DNA of 60,762 nt. It comes from Comamonadaceae bacterium (GTDB taxonomy: Bacteria > Pseudomonadota > Gammaproteobacteria > Burkholderiales > Burkholderiaceae_C). The notes under the pieces are model-generated. The model was not told where the DNA came from. It did not search any database and saw only the letters and a list, made by a program, of their open reading frames with translations. Numbering within the stretch: the first letter of the stretch is position 1; each line of letters opens with the position of its first letter. Of this stretch, positions 46,574 through 55,773 are shown piece by piece. Both the position numbers and the translations under genes were made by a program. Where the stretch lies: the NCBI GenBank assembly GCA_947476285.1, contig CANJPU010000028.1:1-60762 (forward strand), given 5' to 3'.

Positions 46574-47356
46574 TCAGCCCTTGCGGGCGGCGTGAATCGC
46601 ATAGAGCTTTTGCATGCCGCCCAGCCACCGATCATGGTCGCGCGCCTTGCCCTGAAAATATTGAGCCACCTGCGGGTGGGGGAGGACCAGGAATTTCTCA
46701 TCGTGCATGGCCGACAGGACATCGCCCGCCACATGATCGGCTGAGAGCATGCCGTCAATCCCAGCCGAGCCGCTGCCTCTTGCGGTCATGTCGGTCTGTA
46801 CCGATTGTGGACACAGGCACGAGACCCGCAGCCCTTGTTTGCCATAGGCAATGCGAAGCCATTCAGCGAAGGCCACGGCGCCGTGCTTGGTAACGCCATA
46901 AGGCGCGGATTCGACGATGTTGAGCAGCCCGGCTGCAGAGGCGGTGACCACGAAGTAGCCTTCGCCGCGTGCCACCATGTCGGGCACCACCGCGCGCGCG
47001 GCCCAGACATGGGCCATGCAGTGGATTTTCCACATCTTGTCCCACAGCTCGTCTTCCAGATCGAACCCACCCATGTGCCCGAGAATGCCGGCGTTGGACA
47101 TGAAGATGTCTACTTGGCCGAAGTGCTCGCGGGTGCGAGCCACCAGGGCTTGGATGTCGGCCTCGCGGCTGACATCGCAGGCCATGGCCAGGGCTCGGCC
47201 GGCGCCGATTTCGTTTGCAACAGCTTGGGCTCGCTCGATCTGAACGTCGGCGAGCACGACGCCCCGGGCACCCTGGGCCACCAGACGCCTGGCCAGTGCC
47301 GCGCCGATGCCGCTGGCGGCTCCGGTTACGATGGCGACTTTCGCACGAATATCCAT
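46574..47356 (-). CDS. Short-chain dehydrogenase/reductase
   Basis: A 260-residue classical SDR. The cofactor motif VTGAASGIGAALARRLVAQG, the NAG motif MSNAGILGHMGG and the catalytic Tyr/Lys in YGVTKHGAVAFAE are intact. Substrate unknown. The ATG at 47356 is supported by GACAGGAGAAACTC upstream and by the conserved start MDIRAKVAIVTG; the longer frame reaches into the divergent intergenic space. Confidence 0.88.
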   Translation of the reverse strand: MDIRAKVAIVTGAASGIGAALARRLVAQGARGVVLADVQIERAQAVANEIGAGRALAMACDVSREADIQALVARTREHFGQVDIFMSNAGILGHMGGFDLEDELWDKMWKIHCMAHVWAARAVVPDMVARGEGYFVVTASAAGLLNIVESAPYGVTKHGAVAFAEWLRIAYGKQGLRVSCLCPQSVQTDMTARGSGSAGIDGMLSADHVAGDVLSAMHDEKFLVLPHPQVAQYFQGKARDHDRWLGGMQKLYAIHAARKG

Positions 47357-47475
47357 GAGTTTCTCCTGTCGTGGCTGCAAGTATCGCCTACGCTTCGCTT
47401 GTGCGATTGCCCTTTGGCGGCGCCATCTGCACAGGCCAAGGGACTGAATGTGACACACCAAAGAAGGAACACGAA

Positions 47476-47907
47476 ATGAACATTGACTGGGGGCACTTCA
47501 CACCGTGGGCATCGCTTGCCGGCGGCATCATTCTGGGCTTGGCATCAGCCATGTTCATTTTGCTTAACGGGCGGGTGTTGGGCATCAGCGGCATTTTGGG
47601 CGGCTTGTTTCGGCCCAAGTCAGGGGACACAAGCTGGCGGGTCGCTTTCATCGCCGGTCTGCTGCTCGCCCCGGTGGCGTGGGGGCTGTTCGCGCAGATG
47701 CCGCAGATGCGAGTCGATGCGGGCTGGTCCACGCTCGTGATCGCCGGCTTGCTGGTGGGGTGGGGCACGCGCTACGGCGCGGGTTGCACCAGCGGACATG
47801 GCGTGTGCGGCTTGTCGCGCTTGTCGCCGCGGTCACTGGCGGCCACCTTGGCTTTCATGGCGGCGGGGTTCGCCATGGTTTTTGTCGTCCGCCACCTGTT
47901 TGCCTGA
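47476..47907 (+). CDS. YeeE/YedE-family membrane transporter, first half
   Basis: A 143-residue protein with four hydrophobic segments. The block [21 protein letters not shown] carries the conserved Cys of the YeeE/YedE (thiosulfate/sulfur transport) family. Its partner half follows 11 bases downstream. The ATG at 47476 is chosen over an earlier one at 47371 because the conserved helix starts just after it. Confidence 0.85.
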   Translation: MNIDWGHFTPWASLAGGIILGLASAMFILLNGRVLGISGILGGLFRPKSGDTSWRVAFIAGLLLAPVAWGLFAQMPQMRVDAGWSTLVIAGLLVGWGTRYGAGCTSGHGVCGLSRLSPRSLAATLAFMAAGFAMVFVVRHLFA

Positions 47908-47918
47908 GGGAGGTCGCC

Positions 47919-48353
47919 ATGCATCGTGCTCTAGAATTTTTTGTCGGCTTGTTGTTCGGGCTTGGGCTCGTCGCGTCAGGCATGACCGACCCTGGCAAGG
48001 TGATTGGGTTTCTCGATCTGGCCGGTGCCTGGGACCCATCGCTGATGCTGGTGATGGGCGGCGCCATCCTCGTGGGCGTGTTTGCATTCGCGGTGGCGCG
48101 CAAGCGCACTGTCAGTTTCCTTGGTTCGGCCATGCATCTGCCCAATCGTGAAGACATCGACGCCCGCCTGGTGCTGGGCAGCCTGGTGTTTGGCGCGGGC
48201 TGGGGTCTGGCTGGCTTCTGCCCGGGCCCTGCGGTGGTCGCTGCAGGTGCGGGCAACCCCTCGGCGCTGGTGTTTGCAGTGGCCATGCTGGCGGGCATGC
48301 TTGTGCATGAATTGAGTGCGCAGCCGGCCGCGCCGATGGCTGTTCAGGAGTGA
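47919..48353 (+). CDS. YeeE/YedE-family membrane transporter, second half
   Basis: A 144-residue protein with about four hydrophobic segments. The blocks [20 protein letters not shown] and [17 protein letters not shown] (with conserved Cys) match the second YeeE/YedE-type half. GAGGGAGGTCGCC precedes the ATG at 47919. The pair probably forms one heteromeric sulfur-compound transporter. No rhodanese or ArsR gene is adjacent. Confidence 0.88.
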   Translation: MHRALEFFVGLLFGLGLVASGMTDPGKVIGFLDLAGAWDPSLMLVMGGAILVGVFAFAVARKRTVSFLGSAMHLPNREDIDARLVLGSLVFGAGWGLAGFCPGPAVVAAGAGNPSALVFAVAMLAGMLVHELSAQPAAPMAVQE

Positions 48354-48431
48354 TCCTGTGAGGCGCCAAAGCCGATCCCCATCGGCAGATGCACAGTGGC
48401 CGGCGATGGCGTCCTGATAGGATAGTCGCCG

Positions 48432-49673
48432 ATGAACACTTCCGCTGGCGCATCCATTCCCACAACGCCATTGCGCCAGGATGTAAGTGTCATCGGCCTG
48501 GTGGGTCTGGGCCACATGATCAGCCACTACAGCCAGCTCATGCTGGCCCCGCTCTTTCCATGGCTGAAAGATGAGTTCAATGCCAGCTACACCGAGCTTG
48601 GAATTCTCATCAGCTTGTTCTTTGCTGTCTCTTGCATCATGCAGGCGGCCTCGGGCTTTTTGGTCGATCGATTCGGTGCCCGGCCAATCTTGCTGGCTGG
48701 CCTGGCCGTGCTGGGTTTGGCGGCATTCGGATTCGCAGTCAGCCCGAGTTACTGGGTACTGGCATTTTTCTCGGTGATCGCCGGCGTTGGCAACGGTGTC
48801 TTTCATCCGGTTGACTTCACCTTGATGAACCGCAAGGTCAGCGCCTCGCGCCTGGGCCATGCCTACAGTGCTCACAGCATCTCCGGCAGTCTGGGTTGGG
48901 CCTTGGCCCCTGCGATGCTGGTGCCGCTGGCTATCTTGTTCTCCTGGCGTGTGGCCCTGATGTGCGCTGGTGTGCTGGCCTTCGTGGTGCTGGCCGTGCT
49001 GTGGGCACAGCGCGACCGACTGAGCTTGCCCGAGCCGGATCGTTCTGCGCAGATGGCCGTGGCCACGCAAGAGCACAGCATGGCTTTCCTGCGCCTGCCT
49101 GAGGTCTGGATGTGCTTTGCTTTCTTTTTCTTCTATGCGGTCGTGCTGAGCGTGACGCAGGTCTACGCGCCTGAGGCTGCGCGGCAATTGCACGGCGTTC
49201 CGGTGGCGATGGCTGCGATGTGTCTGACGGTCTTCATGGTGTGTTCGGCTGGCGGCATGGTGCTGGGGGGCTTCTTGGTGGCCAATCCGCGCAACTGCGA
49301 AAAGGTGGTTGCCGTCGGTCTGGGCGTTTCCGTGGTACTGGCTCTGGTGATGGCGCTTGCGCCTGTTCCCGCCATGCTTGTGCCAGTGCTGTTCGCGGTG
49401 ATGGGCTTTTCTACCGGGAGTTCATCACCTTCGCGCGATTTGCTGGTCAAGCGCTCGACACCCGAGGGTTCCACTGGGCGCGTGTACGGCGTTGTTTATT
49501 CCGGCCTGGACATCGGGCAGGCAGTTGCTCCCATTGCGTTTGGCGCCCTGATGGACCGCCAGCAATACCAAGGCATCTGGCTAGGCATGGCTCTGGCCAT
49601 GTGTCTGCTGATCGCCAGCGCTTTCAATGTGGGGCGGATGCGGCGCCCTGGGCTGGCCGGTGCCTCTGCCTGA
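48432..49673 (+). CDS. MFS transporter
   Basis: A 413-residue major facilitator with about 12 transmembrane segments. The loop 2-3 motif LVDRFGARPILLAGL is present, and the early segment HMISHYSQLMLAPLFPWLKD is similar to Fsr/fosmidomycin-resistance-type permeases. The substrate cannot be decided from sequence. No regulator is adjacent, and gspA follows by 41 bases. Confidence 0.88.
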   Translation: MNTSAGASIPTTPLRQDVSVIGLVGLGHMISHYSQLMLAPLFPWLKDEFNASYTELGILISLFFAVSCIMQAASGFLVDRFGARPILLAGLAVLGLAAFGFAVSPSYWVLAFFSVIAGVGNGVFHPVDFTLMNRKVSASRLGHAYSAHSISGSLGWALAPAMLVPLAILFSWRVALMCAGVLAFVVLAVLWAQRDRLSLPEPDRSAQMAVATQEHSMAFLRLPEVWMCFAFFFFYAVVLSVTQVYAPEAARQLHGVPVAMAAMCLTVFMVCSAGGMVLGGFLVANPRNCEKVVAVGLGVSVVLALVMALAPVPAMLVPVLFAVMGFSTGSSSPSRDLLVKRSTPEGSTGRVYGVVYSGLDIGQAVAPIAFGALMDRQQYQGIWLGMALAMCLLIASAFNVGRMRRPGLAGASA

Positions 49674-49714
49674 TTGCAATTGGACAGGGGCTCTCTGGGG
49701 TTATCCTACTAAGC

Positions 49715-51307
49715 ATGTACGCCGCCTTCTTCGGCCTCAAGCAGGAGCCGTTTTCCATCGCTCCGGATCCGCGCTATCTCTTCATGAGCGAGCGTCACCG
49801 AGAGGCGCTTGCGCATTTGTTGTACGGCCTGGGCGCAGGCGGTGGCTTTGTCTTGCTGTCCGGAGAGATTGGCACCGGCAAGACAACAGTGTGCCGCCTC
49901 TTTCTTGAGCAGGTGCCAGGCAACTGCAACGTCGCCTACATCTTCAACCCAAAGCTCACCGTGGTGGAGTTGTTGCAGTCGATCTGCGACGAATTCCACA
50001 TCGAGGTGTCGCGGTCTTCTTCGCAGCCGCCTACGGTCAAGGACTACATCGATCCACTCAATGCGTTCCTGCTGCAATCGCACGGGGCCGGTCGCAACAA
50101 TGTGCTGATCATTGATGAGGCGCAAAGCCTGTCAGTAGAGGTGCTCGAACAGCTTCGTTTGCTCACCAATCTGGAGACGCGCGAGCGCAAGTTGTTGCAG
50201 ATCATTCTGATTGGCCAGCCCGAGCTGCGCGGCATGCTGGCCCGACCCGAACTGGAGCAACTGGCCCAGCGGGTCATCGCCCGCTATCACCTTGATGCGC
50301 TGACGCCGACTGAGACCGCACTGTACATTCAGCATCGGATGGAAGTGGCGGGCCTCGCGCGGCCCTCGCCATTCCAAGCACGGGCCATCGATCGCATTCA
50401 CAAGCTTTCGCGAGGTGTGCCACGGCGCATCAACCTGCTTTGTGACAGGGCACTGCTGGGTGCGTTCGCCCATTCGCGCGCCGAGGTCGATAGCCAGACC
50501 GTGGACAAGGCCGGGGCCGAAGTGTTCGGTCCAGTGCCCTCGGCTGCAGGTCTGAGTCGCAGGGCGCTTGCGATGCTGGGGATGGGGCTGGGTTTGATTG
50601 CCGGAGTGGGGCTGCTGGCTGCAGCCAACCGAATGAGTCGCCCGCCCGAGCCTGTTGTGCCCGCGCTTGCGGCCCCGCAAGCTGCCACGCAGGTCAAGGT
50701 TTCTGCCGCGGTGCCTGTTAGCGCGGCTTCAAAACCTGTGATGCTGCGTGATTCAGACCAAGCATGGCGAGAGCTGGCGCAGGACTGGGGGGCTGCGCCG
50801 GTGCAGCAGCTTCCCTGCAAGGCTTTGGCCCAGCAGCAACTGCAATGCTTCAGCAAGAACCTAAGCCTGGCGACCATCCGCGAATTGGGCAGACCGGGAA
50901 TTCTCACTCTGGATGTCCGCAGTGGTGTGCCCGCTTACGCCATTTTGACCGGGCTCACCCGCGATACCGCCACCTTGCGGGCGCAGGGCACCGAACAGAC
51001 TGTGCCACTGGCCGCGCTGGCCGAGCGCTGGCAAGGCGACTTCGCGACCTTGTGGCGCGCACCGCAGGGCTTCGAAGCCAGCGGGGCCCAAAGCGCGCAG
51101 TGGGCTGCGGCTCGTCTCGCGGCCATGCCGGCAATGCCTGGCGCATCGTCGCCCTCGGACACTGGGCCGGCAGCTTTCCAGGCGCGACTGCGCGCATTTC
51201 AGCTTTCTCATGGCCTGACAGCAGATGGTGTACCCGGGCCCATGACCCTCATGCAACTTAATAGGGCGGCTGGCGTGCTAGAGCCTCGCCTGCGCACCGA
51301 GTCCTGA
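49715..51307 (+). CDS. gspA: GspA/ExeA-type AAA ATPase with peptidoglycan-binding domain
   Basis: A 530-residue inner-membrane ATPase assisting insertion of the type II secretin through peptidoglycan. The AAA domain starts YAAFFGLKQEPFSIAPDPRY, with Walker A SGEIGTGKTTV and Walker B NNVLIIDEAQSL. A transmembrane helix lies at about 290-308. The periplasmic part ends in a PG_binding_1 motif (FQLSHGLTADGVPGPMTLMQ). The frame is open further upstream into the MFS gene, but the ATG at 49715 gives the family start. gspB follows. Confidence 0.92.
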   Translation: MYAAFFGLKQEPFSIAPDPRYLFMSERHREALAHLLYGLGAGGGFVLLSGEIGTGKTTVCRLFLEQVPGNCNVAYIFNPKLTVVELLQSICDEFHIEVSRSSSQPPTVKDYIDPLNAFLLQSHGAGRNNVLIIDEAQSLSVEVLEQLRLLTNLETRERKLLQIILIGQPELRGMLARPELEQLAQRVIARYHLDALTPTETALYIQHRMEVAGLARPSPFQARAIDRIHKLSRGVPRRINLLCDRALLGAFAHSRAEVDSQTVDKAGAEVFGPVPSAAGLSRRALAMLGMGLGLIAGVGLLAAANRMSRPPEPVVPALAAPQAATQVKVSAAVPVSAASKPVMLRDSDQAWRELAQDWGAAPVQQLPCKALAQQQLQCFSKNLSLATIRELGRPGILTLDVRSGVPAYAILTGLTRDTATLRAQGTEQTVPLAALAERWQGDFATLWRAPQGFEASGAQSAQWAAARLAAMPAMPGASSPSDTGPAAFQARLRAFQLSHGLTADGVPGPMTLMQLNRAAGVLEPRLRTES

Positions 51308-51313
51308 ACACCC

Positions 51314-52015
51314 ATGTCATACATCCTCGACGCCCTTCGAAAAGCCGATGCCCAGCGAGAGAGCAATCCGGCACGCGGCATTCATGCGCAGGCTTCTTCC
51401 CTGCCATCGGGCGCGCAGCGTTTGCGCTCGCCCTTGAGCTTGTGGGTCTGGCTGGCTTGCGCGGTGGGCGTGGCTGTACTGGCCTGGGGCTTCGCATCCA
51501 TTTATTCGCAGCGGGACCGGCCTGTGGCTGCTGTGGCACCGGCTGCCATGCCGCCTGTCGCAGTGGTGCAGGCACCGGCTGCGCCAGCGCCCATGGTGGT
51601 GCCGGCGGGTCCGCAAGCGGCGCCAGGCATTGTGCCCGCCGCGCCGATGATGCCGCTGGCGCATGAGCCTCGCGCAAGCGCACAGGTAATAGCCGCTGGC
51701 CCACCAGCGGCCGCGATTGCAGTGCCGTCACCCGAGGCGGCCGGGCCCGGCAGACCGGTGCCCGCACCCGCCCCCGCACCCGCAACGGCGCCAGTACCCG
51801 CACCCACGCTCGCCACCGGGCTCCCGCCCGATGCGCCCAAGCTCGCGATCAGCGGAGGCGTCTACTCGGCCAACGTTGCCGCGCGCATGCTCATTGTCAA
51901 TGGGCAGGTCTTCAACGAAGGCAGCGAGATCGGGCCGGGCGTGGTGCTCGATCAGGTCAAACCGAAAAGTGCGGTGCTCAAGTTTCGCGGCACGCTCTAC
52001 TCCGTGCCTTATTGA
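51314..52015 (+). CDS. gspB: General secretion pathway protein GspB
   Basis: A 233-residue protein partnering GspA. It begins MSYILDALRKADAQRE, the diagnostic GspB start, followed by one membrane helix (about 44-63), a long Ala/Pro linker and a C-terminal domain (SGGVYSANVAARMLIVNGQV) similar to secretin-associated proteins. No other gsp genes are in the window. Confidence 0.92.
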   Translation: MSYILDALRKADAQRESNPARGIHAQASSLPSGAQRLRSPLSLWVWLACAVGVAVLAWGFASIYSQRDRPVAAVAPAAMPPVAVVQAPAAPAPMVVPAGPQAAPGIVPAAPMMPLAHEPRASAQVIAAGPPAAAIAVPSPEAAGPGRPVPAPAPAPATAPVPAPTLATGLPPDAPKLAISGGVYSANVAARMLIVNGQVFNEGSEIGPGVVLDQVKPKSAVLKFRGTLYSVPY

Positions 52016-52051
52016 ACATCAGAAAAACCTGAAAACCGCAGAGGTTTCATC

Positions 52052-53746
52052 ATGTCCGACATCCGCCCCCAACTTGCCGGCCATCTGCTGGTGGAGTGCC
52101 TGGTCGCGCAGGGCGTCACGCACGCCTTTGGTGTACCGGGCGAGAGCTTTCTCGCGGTGCTCGACGGCTTTCATGCCTACCCGCAGTTGCGCTTCATCAT
52201 CAACCGGCAGGAGGGCGGCGCATCGTTCATGGCCGAGGCGCAGGGCAAGTTGACCGGCCGACCCGGCGTGTGTTTTGTGACCCGTGGACCTGGCGCAACC
52301 AATGCATCCATAGGGGTGCATACCGCGTTTCAGGATTCCACGCCCATGGTCTTGTTCGTGGGCGACGTGGCAGGTGACCAGCGCGATCGCGAGGCATTTC
52401 AAGAGATCGAATACACCAGCTTCTTCGGGCCCAGCACCAAAGGCATGGCCAAGCGGGTCGAGCGCATTGACGATGCCGACCGCATTCCTGAGTACGTCGC
52501 ACGTGCCTTCGCCACAGCGATGAACGGCAGGCCTGGCCCGGTCGTGCTTGCCTTGCCTGAAGACATGCTCACCCGCACCACCACGGCGCGCCCGCTGCCC
52601 CGCGTGGAGCCAGTACAGGCCTGGAGCGACCCCGGCTCGCTGCGTGAGCTGCGCGAGATGCTGCTGCAATCGCGCAAGCCATTCGTCATTGCCGGTGGCG
52701 GCGGCTGGACGCCCCAGGCCGCCCAGGCGTTGCAGCGCTTCGCCGAAAACTGGAATCTGCCGGTGGGCAATGCCTTCCGTTTTCAGGACACCTTTGACAA
52801 CCACCATCCGCTCTATGCGGGCGATGTGGGCATCGCGCCCAATCCAAAGCTTGCTGCTCGAATCCGTGAGAGCGACCTGATCCTGGCCATCGGCCCGCGC
52901 CTTGGCGAGATGACCACCAGCGGCTACACCTTGCTGCAAGCGCCAAAGCCCCGGCAAAAGCTGGTGCACATCCACGCGAGCGCAGAAGAACTCAATCGCG
53001 TGTACCAGGCTGACTTGGCCATTGTTGCCACCATGAATGCCGCAGCCCGTTCGCTGGAGGTGCTCGCCGCGCCGCCCGATCTGCCCTGGAACGATTGGAC
53101 CGAAGCCGCGCATGCCGACTATGAAGCCAACCTGGTTGCGCAGCCTCTGCCGGGCGACATCGACATGCCGGCTATCGTGGCAGTGATGAAGAAACACTTG
53201 CCTGAGGATGCGGTGCACACCAATGGCGCCGGAAACTTCGCAAGCTGGGTGCACCGTTTCTTTAAGCACCATGGTCTGGCCAAGGGGCACAAGACCCAAC
53301 TCGCGCCCACAAGCGGCGCCATGGGCTATGGCGTGCCGGCAGGCATTGCAGCCAATCTGCTAACCGGCCGCACCGTGCTGACCATGGCAGGCGACGGTGA
53401 TTTCCTGATGAACGGCCAAGAGCTTGCCACGGCGGTGCAGCACGGCGGGCGCTCCATCATCGTGCTCTTGAACAACGGCATGTACGGCACCATTCGCATG
53501 CACCAGGAGCGCGAATATCCGGCGCATGTCAGCGGCACCGGGCTTGCCAATCCAGATTTCGTTGCGCTGGCTCGTGCCTATGGCTACGAAGCTGCGCGCA
53601 TCACCCGCACCGAAGAGTTCGAGCCGCAACTTATTGCCGCGCTGGAGCGCAAGCAGGGCACATTGATCGAGGTGATGATCGATCCCGAGCTCATCACCAC
53701 GCGCACAAGTCTCAGCGCCATCAGGGCTGCCGCCTCGAAAAAGTAG
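52052..53746 (+). CDS. Thiamine-pyrophosphate-dependent enzyme (acetolactate-synthase-like)
   Basis: A 564-residue TPP enzyme. The N-domain has FGVPGESFLAVLD and the catalytic Glu region RQEGGASFMAEAQG. The C-domain has GDGDFLMNGQELATAV and the diphosphate-binding NNGMYGTIRMHQERE. It resembles the large subunit of acetolactate synthase, but no ilvN is adjacent, so it may be a catabolic or decarboxylase-type enzyme. Confidence 0.85.
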   Translation: MSDIRPQLAGHLLVECLVAQGVTHAFGVPGESFLAVLDGFHAYPQLRFIINRQEGGASFMAEAQGKLTGRPGVCFVTRGPGATNASIGVHTAFQDSTPMVLFVGDVAGDQRDREAFQEIEYTSFFGPSTKGMAKRVERIDDADRIPEYVARAFATAMNGRPGPVVLALPEDMLTRTTTARPLPRVEPVQAWSDPGSLRELREMLLQSRKPFVIAGGGGWTPQAAQALQRFAENWNLPVGNAFRFQDTFDNHHPLYAGDVGIAPNPKLAARIRESDLILAIGPRLGEMTTSGYTLLQAPKPRQKLVHIHASAEELNRVYQADLAIVATMNAAARSLEVLAAPPDLPWNDWTEAAHADYEANLVAQPLPGDIDMPAIVAVMKKHLPEDAVHTNGAGNFASWVHRFFKHHGLAKGHKTQLAPTSGAMGYGVPAGIAANLLTGRTVLTMAGDGDFLMNGQELATAVQHGGRSIIVLLNNGMYGTIRMHQEREYPAHVSGTGLANPDFVALARAYGYEAARITRTEEFEPQLIAALERKQGTLIEVMIDPELITTRTSLSAIRAAASKK

Positions 53747-53766
53747 GCGCATTGGCACCAAGCCAT

Positions 53767-53793
53767 GAGAAAGGGCCGCATGAAGCGGCCCTT
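53767..53793 (-). terminator. Intrinsic terminator of the SWIB gene
   Basis: AAGGGCCGC (53771-53779) pairs with GCGGCCCTT (53785-53793). On the minus strand it ends in TTTCTC. It lies between convergent genes, so it may serve the TPP gene too. Confidence 0.7.
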
Positions 53794-53815
53794 GCAAGAA
53801 CAGGCGAAGCCCGTT

Positions 53816-54274
53816 TTACTTGACGTGCTTGCCGATCAGGCCTGCCATCTCGAACATGGAAACCTGCGCCTTGCCAAAGATTTCCTTGAGCTTGGCATCG
53901 GCGTTGACCATGCGGCGATTGACAGCGTCTTGCAGCTTGTTCTTCTTGATGTAGACCCACAGCTTGCTCACCACCTCAGTGCGGGGCAGCGGGGCTGAGC
54001 CCACCACCGCAGCCAGTTGCGGGCTGGGCGTCAGGGCCTTCATGAACGCGGCATTGGGCGTGCGCTTCTTGGCCGGAGCCTTCTTCGCAGCAACCTTTTT
54101 GGCCGGAGCAGCTTTCTTAGCCGGTGCGGCCTTCTTGGCCGGAGCTTTCTTCGCAGCAGCCTTCTTGGCCGGAGCAGCCTTCTTCGCCGGGGCCTTTTTT
54201 GCAGCAGCCTTCTTCGCTGGTGCGGCCTTCTTTGCGGGCGCTTTTTTCGCCGCAGCTTTTTTCGCAGTTGCCAT
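53816..54274 (-). CDS. SWIB/MDM2-domain protein with histone-H1-like N-terminal tail
   Basis: A 152-residue protein. Residues 1 to about 70 are Lys/Ala/Pro repeats (KKAAPAKKAAAKKAPAKK) like histone H1 and other nucleoid proteins. Residues about 76-152 form a SWIB domain (LPRTEVVSKLWVYIKKNKLQ). DNA binding and nucleoid compaction are likely. The ATG at 54274 is preferred over 54280 because AGGAAATGATC sits upstream. Confidence 0.88.
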   Translation of the reverse strand: MATAKKAAAKKAPAKKAAPAKKAAAKKAPAKKAAPAKKAAAKKAPAKKAAPAKKAAPAKKVAAKKAPAKKRTPNAAFMKALTPSPQLAAVVGSAPLPRTEVVSKLWVYIKKNKLQDAVNRRMVNADAKLKEIFGKAQVSMFEMAGLIGKHVK

Positions 54275-54304
54275 GATCATTTCCTTCTAGAAGTTGATTA
54301 ATCA

Positions 54305-54331
54305 CCAGAGGGAATCTGCATTCCTCTCTGG
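54305..54331. other. Long hairpin in the SWIB upstream region
   Basis: CCAGAGGGAAT pairs with ATTCCTCTCTGG around a CTGC loop, giving an 11-bp stem with one bulge, about 30 bases upstream of the SWIB start. It may affect mRNA stability or translation, or end the EamA transcript. The rest of 54275-54534 shows no gene. Confidence 0.4.
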
Positions 54332-54534
54332 CACTGCGGATGCTACTGGAGAAAAAACCTGTTTCCAAGGGAAAAGTGGCTTTTTTCACTGTGGCGTGTC
54401 GTTTTTTTCACTTGCGTTTGATCTCGATTTTCCCTCTGACGATAGCGAGTTGGCGTTGCGCGCACATTTGGTGCTCACCCAGTGCAGCAGAAACCAGCGA
54501 CAAGAGCGCGCCCACACTGGAGATTTCACAGTGG

Positions 54535-55446
54535 TCAGCGTGAGTCGATGGGCCTGTGCGGCAATGTTGCCAACAACACGCCAGCCAAGGCGCAAGCGAA
54601 AGCGGCGATCTGCATCGCACCGAGGGGCTCGCCCAGCACGACCACGCCCACCAGGGCAGCGGACAGCGGCAGCATCACGGTGAATACACCGGCACGGGCC
54701 GCAGGCACCAGCTTGAGGCCGGTCATCCATAGCCAGACGGTCCACACACTGGCGGCAAGCGAATAGAACACCAGCAGCATCCAGATGCCAGGGCGTACCG
54801 CCGAGAACTCAAAACGCAAGGCCATGTACAGACCCAAAGGTGTGATCAGCGCGAAACCCCAGAGATTGATGATGGCCGTGATACGCCGAGGACCCATCAC
54901 ACCAGTGAGCTTCTTGCCGATGACCGCGTACGCTGATTCACACAGCACAGCACCAAACACCAGCAGGTTGCCCAGCCAAACGCGATCGCTGGGCGTGCCG
55001 ACATCCTGCGGTGCAGCCAGGCCCAAGAGCGCAATGCCCAGAGCGGCGCACGCGACCGCCCACCAGATACGCGGGGCGATGTGTTCGCGCAGAAACAGCC
55101 AGCTCATCATGGCCACCACCGCCGGAATCGACGCCATGATGACGCCCGCCGATACCGCGCTCGTCATGCTCACTCCGAACAGCATGCAGATGGAAAAAAG
55201 AAAATTGCCCAGGAAAGACTCCAGAAACAGCAGCCAGCGAGTCTGCGGCGTGAGCGCTTTTTCCTCGGCCGGCTTGCGCAGCCAATGCAGCATCGCCAAT
55301 CCACCGATGCCAAATCGCAGCCAGGCCAGCAGGAAAACCGGAATGGCCGCAACCAGTGGCTTGGACAAAGCCACATAGCTGCCGACCAATGCCATGCTCA
55401 GCGCCAGACAGGCGTATGCATGCAAACGGTGAATGCCGGGGCTCAT
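54535..55446 (-). CDS. EamA-family (DMT) transporter
   Basis: A 303-residue drug/metabolite transporter with ten predicted helices in two EamA repeats (first with SAVSAGVIMASIPAVVAMMS, second with VPAARAGVFTVMLPLSAALV). Probably a small-metabolite exporter; substrate unknown. The ATG at 55446 is chosen because the first helix follows it; 23 upstream codons are unconserved. Confidence 0.86.
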   Translation of the reverse strand: MSPGIHRLHAYACLALSMALVGSYVALSKPLVAAIPVFLLAWLRFGIGGLAMLHWLRKPAEEKALTPQTRWLLFLESFLGNFLFSICMLFGVSMTSAVSAGVIMASIPAVVAMMSWLFLREHIAPRIWWAVACAALGIALLGLAAPQDVGTPSDRVWLGNLLVFGAVLCESAYAVIGKKLTGVMGPRRITAIINLWGFALITPLGLYMALRFEFSAVRPGIWMLLVFYSLAASVWTVWLWMTGLKLVPAARAGVFTVMLPLSAALVGVVVLGEPLGAMQIAAFACALAGVLLATLPHRPIDSR

Positions 55447-55571
55447 GGAATGTGCGTGTGATCCAAGGTGGGTCGCATCATGCCCCAAGCTGAGTCTGCG
55501 GCTGCACGCTTGCATTTCATGTGTCGTGAAACCGGTTGCGTATTATGAAAAGACACGATGCTGCGTTGCGG

Positions 55572-55700
55572 AATAATTTCTCAATATAAGAAATTATTTG
55601 CCGCATTGAGAAATCTGCTGTGCAAGTCATTGATTTTATTTAATATAATAATGTATCTTGTATAAGACATAAGAGGTTCATAAAGTCTTCTACAAGACTT
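55572..55700 (+). promoter_or_regulatory. Palindrome-rich regulatory region of aceA
   Basis: An AT-rich stretch upstream of isocitrate lyase with three inverted repeats: AATAATTTCT/AGAAATTATT (55572-55598), ATGTATCTTGTATAAGACAT (55651-55670) and AAGTCTT/AAGACTT (55683-55700). The latter two share TCTTnTA-like halves and may be operators for one regulator. No other gene lies in 55447-55773. Confidence 0.6.
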
Positions 55701-55773
55701 AAAGTTCATGCACCGGCACACGAGTTGCGACAGAGGTGCCGAACCAGTTATCAACAACCTCGGAGTGAACTTC

